Source: Paenibacillus sp. NFR01 | Lineage (GTDB): Bacteria; Bacillota; Bacilli; Paenibacillales; Paenibacillaceae | Length of the DNA: 64,000 nt | Direction: 5' to 3' | NCBI RefSeq assembly: GCF_900111565.1 | Contig: NZ_FOIK01000009.1 | Coordinates: 1 to 64,000, forward strand | Part shown: positions 59,079 through 64,000 of the stretch, piece after piece | How the letters are laid out: every line of letters starts with the position of its first letter | Position numbering within the stretch: position 1 is the first letter of the stretch | Position numbers and translations under genes: made by a program | The notes under the pieces: model-generated | Database searches by the model: none | What the model was told of the DNA's origin: nothing | The model's input: only the letters and a program-made list of their open reading frames with translations

Positions 59079-60254
59079 ATGACTTCAATACTTCCTCACG
59101 GAGGAACCTTGATTCAGCGCGTAGCTGAGGGAGCTCAGAGAGAACAATTGCTGCAGCAGGCTTCGGGCCTCAAATCCATTGCCATTAATACTTGGACGAT
59201 TTCCGACCTTGATCTAATCGGTGTCGGCGCGTTTTCTCCGCTCACCGGTTTTATGAACGAAGCGGATTATACCTCAGTGGTGCATAAGATGCGGCTCGCC
59301 GACGGGACCGTATGGAGTATTCCGATTACGCTGGCCGTCACCGATGAAGTTGCCTCCAGCCTCAGCATCGGCGACCAGGTATCGCTCGTAGGCGAAGGCG
59401 ATGGCGTCGTTTATGCTCTGCTCGATATCGAGAGCATCTACAGCGTCGAACAGGCGACGGAAGCACAAAACGTGTTCAAAACAGTTGATCCTGCCCATCC
59501 TGGTGTCAGTAAGCTGCTCGCGCGGCCAGCGACTTATGTCGGCGGACCGATTACTGTGCTTAACCGTCCGCAGCCGGAGAAATTCGGCGAGTTTTATTTC
59601 GATCCGGCTGAGACGCGGCGCATATTTGCCGAAAAGGGCTGGAGAACGGTGGTCGGTTTTCAGACACGCAATCCGGTGCACCGCGCTCACGAATATATCC
59701 AGAAATCCGCCATGGAGATTGTCGATGCTTTGTTCCTGAACCCCCTTGTCGGCGAAACCAAATCCGATGACGTGCCTGCGAATGTACGGATGAAGAGCTA
59801 TCTTGCGCTACTGGAGAACTATTATCCGGCAAACCGTACGTTCCTCGGCGTGTTTCCTGCAGCCATGCGTTATGCAGGACCGCGGGAAGCGATTTTCCAT
59901 GCGATGGTGCGGAAAAATTACGGCTGTACCCACTTCATCGTCGGCCGCGACCATGCCGGCGTTGGCGACTACTACGGCACTTATGAAGCGCAGGAGATTT
60001 TCAGCAACTTCACAGCCGAAGAATTGGGAATCACCCCGCTGTTCTTCGAACATAGCTTTTTCTGCATAAAATGCGGCAATATGGCCTCCAGCAAGACTTG
60101 TCCGCATCCGGCCGATCAGCATCTGACGCTGTCCGGTACCAAGGTGCGCGGCCTGCTGCGCGCCGGAGAATGCCCGCCGCCGGAATTCACCCGTCCGGAA
60201 GTGGCGCGGATCCTGATTGAAGGCATGGCTCAGGAAGTTACGGCCGAATCCTAG
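59079..60254 (+). CDS. sat: Sat, ATP sulfurylase (sulfate adenylyltransferase)
   Basis: Sat makes APS from ATP and sulfate. The 391-residue protein is the single-chain type (not CysDN). Q-T-R-N-P-V-H-R-A-H-E is the active-site H-x-x-H-type segment, and G-R-D-H-A-G-V-G-D-Y-Y is the second conserved block. A cysteine set, F-C-I-K-C-G with a later C-P-H, may bind zinc as in many bacterial Sat proteins. There is no fused APS kinase domain. AAGGAGAG precedes ATG 59079. It is co-transcribed with cysH, forming a two-step sulfate-to-sulfite module. Confidence 0.95.
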   Translation: MTSILPHGGTLIQRVAEGAQREQLLQQASGLKSIAINTWTISDLDLIGVGAFSPLTGFMNEADYTSVVHKMRLADGTVWSIPITLAVTDEVASSLSIGDQVSLVGEGDGVVYALLDIESIYSVEQATEAQNVFKTVDPAHPGVSKLLARPATYVGGPITVLNRPQPEKFGEFYFDPAETRRIFAEKGWRTVVGFQTRNPVHRAHEYIQKSAMEIVDALFLNPLVGETKSDDVPANVRMKSYLALLENYYPANRTFLGVFPAAMRYAGPREAIFHAMVRKNYGCTHFIVGRDHAGVGDYYGTYEAQEIFSNFTAEELGITPLFFEHSFFCIKCGNMASSKTCPHPADQHLTLSGTKVRGLLRAGECPPPEFTRPEVARILIEGMAQEVTAES

Positions 60255-60270
60255 GAGTTGTACTAATTGG

Positions 60271-60315
60271 CCCTCTTGTCCCATATAGATGAGTAGTATC
60301 TATTGGGACGAGGGG
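60271..60315 (+). promoter_or_regulatory. hairpin between sat and cwlD covering the cwlD ribosome-binding site
   Basis: CCCTC..TGTCCCA pairs with TGGGAC-GAGGG across 60271-60315, with ATAGAT/ATCTAT extending the stem inside. The 3' arm includes the GAGGG part of the AGGGGG ribosome-binding site of cwlD. Only a short TCTTT follows, so termination is uncertain and masking of translation is possible. Confidence 0.55.
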
Positions 60316-60324
60316 GTCTTTGCT

Positions 60325-61071
60325 ATGTCTGGGCGAAAGACGGGGAAGTTCTCGGTCTGGATCTCTTGGAGCACCATCAAAAAAAGCGTCGTTGGCCTCA
60401 TCCTGCTGGCTGTCATGATCGGGATCGTCGCTTACGATATGCCTACGGCCAAAACGGTGGATTATTGGAGCTTGCCGTTGTCGGGGAAAGTCATTGCTAT
60501 CGATGCCGGCCATGGCGGTCCGGACGGGGGGGCCGTCAGCCGTGAAGGCTTGATCGAAAAGGATATCAATCTGTCCGTATCTCTTTATTTGCGCGATTAT
60601 TTACAGCAAGCCGGAGCCATTGTTGTCCTTACCCGGGAAGGCGACTACGATCTGGCGCAGGAGGGTACGAAGGGCTATTCCAAGCGTAAGACGGAGGACT
60701 TGAAGCAGCGGGTTCGCACGATTGAGGAAGAGAACGCCGATATGTTTATCAGCATACATATGAACAGCGTTCCGTCCAGCCGCTGGAGCGGGGCACAGAC
60801 GTTCTTTTACCCTAATCATGAGGGGAACAAGGTGCTTGCCGACCTGATTCAGGAGGAGCTGCGCAAAACGCTGGAGAATACGGACCGGGTTGCCAAGACG
60901 GCGAATACTATTTTTTTGCTGAAAGCGCTGAAGATGCCGGCCGCGCTCGTGGAAGTCGGGTTCCTGTCTAATCCACAGGAGTCGGCACTGCTTGGCGACG
61001 ATGTGTATCAGCGGAAAGTGGCGACAAGCATCTACCGCGGAGTATTAAGTTATATGGCGAAGCAGCCATAA
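60325..61071 (+). CDS. cwlD: CwlD, N-acetylmuramoyl-L-alanine amidase (spore cortex)
   Basis: CwlD removes peptides from cortex muramic acid so that PdaA can form muramic-delta-lactam, needed for cortex hydrolysis at germination. The 248-residue protein has one N-terminal transmembrane segment (about 20-38). An Amidase_3 domain follows, with zinc ligands in D-A-G-H-G-G-P-D-G-G, the following E-K-D-I and S-I-H-M-N-S, and catalytic V-E-V-G-F-L-S-N. ATG 60325 has AGGGGG 8 bp upstream; the frame extends back without one. salA follows, as in B. subtilis. Confidence 0.95.
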   Translation: MSGRKTGKFSVWISWSTIKKSVVGLILLAVMIGIVAYDMPTAKTVDYWSLPLSGKVIAIDAGHGGPDGGAVSREGLIEKDINLSVSLYLRDYLQQAGAIVVLTREGDYDLAQEGTKGYSKRKTEDLKQRVRTIEEENADMFISIHMNSVPSSRWSGAQTFFYPNHEGNKVLADLIQEELRKTLENTDRVAKTANTIFLLKALKMPAALVEVGFLSNPQESALLGDDVYQRKVATSIYRGVLSYMAKQP

Positions 61072-61103
61072 TGAACGGCGACTACTCATCGGATGGACGG
61101 TAA

Positions 61104-61112
61104 TGCTATAAT
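61104..61112 (+). promoter_or_regulatory. extended -10 promoter of salA
   Basis: TGC-TATAAT (61104-61112) lies 54 bp before the salA start; no -35 box is convincing. The extended -10 could suffice for a weak housekeeping promoter. Confidence 0.55.
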
Positions 61113-61165
61113 ATAGCCAAAACTACCGGAGCTTGCCCGTCCGGAACGAAATTGAGGTGCTTTCC

Positions 61166-62272
61166 ATGCTGACCAGGGAACATATTCAAGAGCTGCTGCA
61201 AGTCGTCACAGACCCGGTAACGGGAAAAAGCCTCGTGGATTTGCAGTTGATCCGCGACATTATGGTAAAAGAAGACCGGGTATCGTTATCGGTCGTTTGT
61301 CTTGACCCGGACGACCAAAACCGGATGAAGCTGGAACAGGAAGTCCGAGATCGCCTGACCGAGGCAGGGGTTCAGAACATCCACATCCGGCTGCGCGATG
61401 CGACCGATTATGAGCGGTCTCTGCATCGTTCAGGGAGCGACGAAGCGGATTCTTCAACGCAGCAAGAGGACAAGCCGAAAGGGCACGCAGCGGGCCTGCA
61501 GGGGCTTCCGTTGTTGAGCGAAGAGTCCGGCGTACATTTTATCGCAATTGCCAGCGGCAAGGGCGGGGTTGGCAAGTCCACTGTTACCGTTAATTTGGCG
61601 GCAGCGCTGGCCCGCAAAGGCAAACGGGTCGGATTAATTGACGCCGACATATACGGGTTCAGCGTACCGGATATGATGGGGATCGAAGAAGGGCCGCAGG
61701 TGGAGGAAGGTACGATTATTCCGGTGGAGCGCTTCGGTGTTAAAGTCATGTCCATGGGCTTCTTTATCCGTGAGAACAATCCGGTCATCTGGCGGGGGCC
61801 GATGCTAGGCAAGATGCTGCGCCAGTTCTTCAGCGACGTCGGCTGGGGCGAATTGGATTACATGCTGCTTGATCTTCCTCCGGGAACCGGCGACGTGGCG
61901 CTGGATGTCCACCAGATGCTGCCGGGCAGCAAAGAAATTATCGTTACGACGCCGCACGCGACGGCGGCCTTTGTGGCGGCTAGAGCAGGATCGATGGCGC
62001 TTCAGACGGAACATGAAGTTCTTGGCGTAGTCGAAAATATGGCATATTACGAGTGCTCCTCCTGCGGAAAGAGGGATTATATCTTCGGACGCGGCGGCGG
62101 GGCAAGACTGGCGGAGACGCTACATACCGAGCTGCTGGCGCAGCTGCCGCTGGGGGCGCCAGACAACCATGTATCGGAGCCTGATTTCTCGCCGTCCGTA
62201 TACAAGGCCGAGAGCGCCACGGGAGTGCTTTTTGACGAGCTGGCGGACAGAGTGATCCTGAAATGTGAATAA
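61166..62272 (+). CDS. salA: SalA/Mrp-family ATPase (ApbC-like)
   Basis: The 368-residue protein has an N-terminal DUF59 (MIP18-like) domain (about 1-75), a variable linker, and a P-loop ATPase with deviant Walker A G-K-G-G-V-G-K-S-T. It occupies the salA (ybaL) position between cwlD and gerD. SalA in B. subtilis represses scoC. Unlike my memory of B. subtilis SalA, this protein has C-S-S-C in Y-Y-E-C-S-S-C-G-K, the motif by which Mrp/ApbC proteins carry Fe-S clusters. An Fe-S carrier role is therefore equally likely. ATG 61166 is set by GAGGTG 6 bp upstream. Confidence 0.93.
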   Translation: MLTREHIQELLQVVTDPVTGKSLVDLQLIRDIMVKEDRVSLSVVCLDPDDQNRMKLEQEVRDRLTEAGVQNIHIRLRDATDYERSLHRSGSDEADSSTQQEDKPKGHAAGLQGLPLLSEESGVHFIAIASGKGGVGKSTVTVNLAAALARKGKRVGLIDADIYGFSVPDMMGIEEGPQVEEGTIIPVERFGVKVMSMGFFIRENNPVIWRGPMLGKMLRQFFSDVGWGELDYMLLDLPPGTGDVALDVHQMLPGSKEIIVTTPHATAAFVAARAGSMALQTEHEVLGVVENMAYYECSSCGKRDYIFGRGGGARLAETLHTELLAQLPLGAPDNHVSEPDFSPSVYKAESATGVLFDELADRVILKCE

Positions 62273-62280
62273 TGGTTCCA

Positions 62281-62324
62281 AAAGCAAAGAGCCCTTCCGC
62301 TTATCGGAAAGGCTCTTTGCTTTT
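62281..62324. terminator. bidirectional terminator between salA and gerD
   Basis: An approximately 19-bp stem (62281-62299 with 62305-62324, one mismatch) has T-rich sequence on one side and A-rich on the other. It lies 9 bp after salA and 12 bp from the end of the convergent gerD. Confidence 0.9.
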
Positions 62325-62335
62325 GCTGCGCCGGT

Positions 62336-63040
62336 TTAAGAACCGCCGCCGTCTTGTTTAGCGCTGTCGCCGCCACCGCTGTCTCCACCGCCGCCCCCTT
62401 CGCCTTGTCCCTGTTTATCCTCGCCCTTCTTTTGAACCTTAGGCTGGAGCTCATCTTGAACGACCGTCTTCAGCAAATCCAGAACTTCCATGCGGAAGAG
62501 AGGGTTTTGCATGGCATCCTGCATAATGGTCATGGATTGCTTGCGGTAATCCGAGGTTTTCATAAGATTTAGGAACATGGTCATCATTTCGGGCGACTTC
62601 ATAATTTCCTCGACGGATTTCTGATACGACGGGTCCTTGATCAGCTGCAAATGAAGCTCTTTGCTTTCTTTGTTAATGGCTTTGGCGAAATCCCCGGCAA
62701 ACGTCGGGTCGGTCATGATCTTCTCGATTTCCTTCTGGTATTCCGGTGCCGTCAGCGTATCCTTCACTGCCGTGCGGATTTGCTCGGAGGTTTGAAGAGG
62801 CATCATTTTCATGCTGATTCCGCTGCTGCCGCCCCCTTCCGAGCCGGAGCTTGGGGTAGTGAGAGCCTCCTCGATCGCTTTTTTGCCATCATCGCTTTTC
62901 AATATATCGACGACCATCGTTTTCATTTCCTTGTAGCTTGGCTGACCGGATGATGAACCGCTTTGATCCGATCCGCATGCCGTCAAGGTTAAGGCAAGGC
63001 TCAGTGCCAAGCCTCCAGGCCACAACAATCTCCATTTCAT
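62336..63040 (-). CDS. gerD: GerD, spore germination lipoprotein
   Basis: GerD clusters the nutrient germinant receptors in the inner spore membrane. The 234-residue protein has a signal peptide and lipobox L19-T-A-C22. The body contains repeated D-P-x-Y/F-Q-K-like helical segments typical of GerD, and a low-complexity Gly/Ser/Asp-rich tail (about 210-234) that is longer than in B. subtilis. ATG 63040 has AGGAGGG 9 bp upstream; the frame extends 24 codons further without support. The order salA-gerD-kbaA matches B. subtilis, but here gerD is on the opposite strand. Confidence 0.93.
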   Translation of the reverse strand: MKWRLLWPGGLALSLALTLTACGSDQSGSSSGQPSYKEMKTMVVDILKSDDGKKAIEEALTTPSSGSEGGGSSGISMKMMPLQTSEQIRTAVKDTLTAPEYQKEIEKIMTDPTFAGDFAKAINKESKELHLQLIKDPSYQKSVEEIMKSPEMMTMFLNLMKTSDYRKQSMTIMQDAMQNPLFRMEVLDLLKTVVQDELQPKVQKKGEDKQGQGEGGGGGDSGGGDSAKQDGGGS

Positions 63041-63156
63041 CGGCGCTGCCCTCCTGTTCTGGACTCCTGTCTGTAGTATGCCGCGGGTAAGCAACTTTAT
63101 GTTGCCCCGCAATGGTTTTTTCCCGGCAACCTTGGTAAAATAAATGTGACAGGGAG

Positions 63157-63792
63157 GTGAAGGCGCTGAATCTGAGAAAATGGTTTCGTCTTTTTTGGAC
63201 CACTCTTCTGGTTGGCGCGGGCGGAGCGGTTGTTGCCGGTCTTAGCCTGCAGGCGTTTAACGGAGGCATCGATTTTAAAAGCGCGGCCGACTTTTTCATT
63301 TACCCGCTTATTCTCGTGGGTTACGGCGTGCTGGTCAGCGTCTATGCACAGCTTGGATTTTTTGCTTACCTGATTCTTATTTATATGGGCAATGGCGTAT
63401 TCCCGCGCAAAACATGGCAGTACATACAATTGGTGTTGTCGATTCTGGCCCTGCTGGAGCTTGGTTTCCTGCGCACGTTCGTAGGCGGGGAAAGAGACAT
63501 CGCCTCGGATCTGCTGCTGTGCATAAGCATCCTGGTGGTTGCTTTGGCAGTAGCTTACTTCAAGGTGCGGAGTACCAATGCCTCGGCCTGGATTCCGACG
63601 TTTTTCTTTATGACTGCAGTGACTATCGTCGAAACGATCGGTGTGCTGCGCATCGGCGTCAACAGTGCCACCGTATTTATCGTCGTCCCGCTGATGGCCT
63701 GCAATGCGTTCCAGATTATGACGCTGCACCGGATTTTGAAACCGGACCTGGCAAGATCCCGCGAAAAAGCAAACAACCCCGTTTCCCTGTAA
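63157..63792 (+). CDS. kbaA: KbaA, KinB-signalling pathway activation protein
   Basis: KbaA is a membrane protein that aids KinB in starting sporulation phosphorelay. The 211-residue product has about six transmembrane segments and the conserved pieces L-F-W-T-T-L-L-V-G, Q-L-G-F-F-A-Y-L and C-N-A-F-Q-I-M-T-L-H. The GTG used here at 63157 lies inside the AGGGAGGTGA ribosome-binding site. A CTG at 63166, six bases after that site, would give M-N-L-R-K-W and fits better mechanically. The start is therefore uncertain by three codons. Confidence 0.9.
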   Translation: MKALNLRKWFRLFWTTLLVGAGGAVVAGLSLQAFNGGIDFKSAADFFIYPLILVGYGVLVSVYAQLGFFAYLILIYMGNGVFPRKTWQYIQLVLSILALLELGFLRTFVGGERDIASDLLLCISILVVALAVAYFKVRSTNASAWIPTFFFMTAVTIVETIGVLRIGVNSATVFIVVPLMACNAFQIMTLHRILKPDLARSREKANNPVSL

Positions 63793-63809
63793 CCAGGGAC
63801 GGGGTTTTT
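63775..63809 (+). terminator. terminator overlapping the end of kbaA
   Basis: AACCCCGT (63775-63782) and CCCTG pair with CAGGG and ACGGGGTT, followed by TTTTT. The 5' arm lies within the last codons of kbaA, an economical arrangement. Confidence 0.88.
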
Positions 63810-63878
63810 GGTCTATCCCAATCGCAAGCGATTAAAATCGGCGTCTAGCGGTTAATCTTATGGAACAGGAGGGAATAT

Positions 63879-64000
63879 ATGAATATCAAGCGCTATATGA
63901 TAAAAGACACCAATGAAAAAATTCTGAAGAAGCTCGATCCAGGGGAGAGCGGCGACTTCGACTCCAAAGAGGAAGCGGCCGTTAAAATGCAGGCCCTGAA
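63879..64000 (+). CDS. polyphosphate kinase 2-like protein, N-terminus (partial)
   Basis: Only the first 40 residues lie in the window. ATG 63879 is preceded by AGGAGGG. The sequence begins M-N-I-K-R-Y, with D-F-D-S-K-E-E-A further on, which resembles the N-terminus of PPK2-family kinases that use polyphosphate to phosphorylate nucleotides. The catalytic Walker motifs would lie beyond the edge, so this is a tentative call. A short non-coding gap with the kbaA terminator precedes it. Confidence 0.5.
   Translation, partial: MNIKRYMIKDTNEKILKKLDPGESGDFDSKEEAAVKMQAL

Overview
The window is a chromosomal segment of an endospore-forming Firmicute, most likely Paenibacillus or a close relative. Three things point there: the gene order follows the Bacillus subtilis rrn - ctsR - rpoBC - S10/spc/alpha block, the spore genes cwlD, gerD and kbaA are present, and the protein sequences are Bacillus-like with moderate GC. 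Almost every gene lies on the + strand, as expected for highly expressed genes read away from a nearby replication origin. No insertion sequence, prophage, CRISPR array or tRNA gene was seen.

Layout. 1-581: the 3' end of 23S rRNA, a complete 5S rRNA and the rrn terminator, followed by an intergenic stretch carrying a cluster of DnaA-box-like 9-mers. 977-2146: an Eis-like acetyltransferase. 2270-7128: the CtsR-controlled protein quality-control operon ctsR-mcsA-mcsB-clpC. 7297-12303: radA, disA (c-di-AMP synthesis), pssA, a small reverse-strand gene of unknown function and a membrane PIN/TRAM protein. 12337-20297: ispD-ispF-gltX, a T-box leader, cysE-cysS-mrnC-rlmB-rae1, and sigH. 20452-24043: rpmG-secE-nusG-rplK-rplA, the L10 leader and rplJ-rplL. 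24082-32387: an RsmC-like methyltransferase and rpoB-rpoC. 32489-37395: the str operon (L7Ae-like protein, rpsL, rpsG, fusA, tuf).

37405-40740 is the only clearly accessory region. It is a four-gene island between the str and S10 operons: a reverse-strand pair (V4R-domain protein and cupin), a divergent FNR-type regulator with a likely Fe-S cysteine set, and a soluble globin-coupled chemoreceptor (HemAT-like). The divergent intergenic region holds a perfect TTGAT-N4-ATCAA FNR box, placed about -41.5 from a plausible reverse-strand promoter. The regulator carries the matching E-T-x-S-R recognition helix. This looks like a compact oxygen/redox-responsive module and is the most interesting part of the window.

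40742-56269: the S10-spc-alpha ribosomal supercluster from rpsJ to rplQ, including secY, adk, map, a KOW protein, infA and rpoA. 56299-58213: truA and rplM-rpsI. 58239-60254: an assimilatory sulfate pair, cysH-sat. 60325-63809: cwlD, salA/mrp, gerD (reverse) and kbaA, matching the B. subtilis order at this spore locus. From 63879 a gene resembling polyphosphate kinase 2 runs off the end.

Most of the window makes and controls the transcription and translation machinery. It is interleaved with stress proteolysis (Clp/McsB), cysteine and sulfur supply (T-box cysE-cysS, cysH-sat) and sporulation/germination functions. Several translation starts were moved from the longest reading frame to the codon that fits the Shine-Dalgarno sequence and family alignments; UUG starts are inferred for rplJ, rpoB, rpoC and rpsE. 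Protein comparisons are from memory of the families, not from a search.
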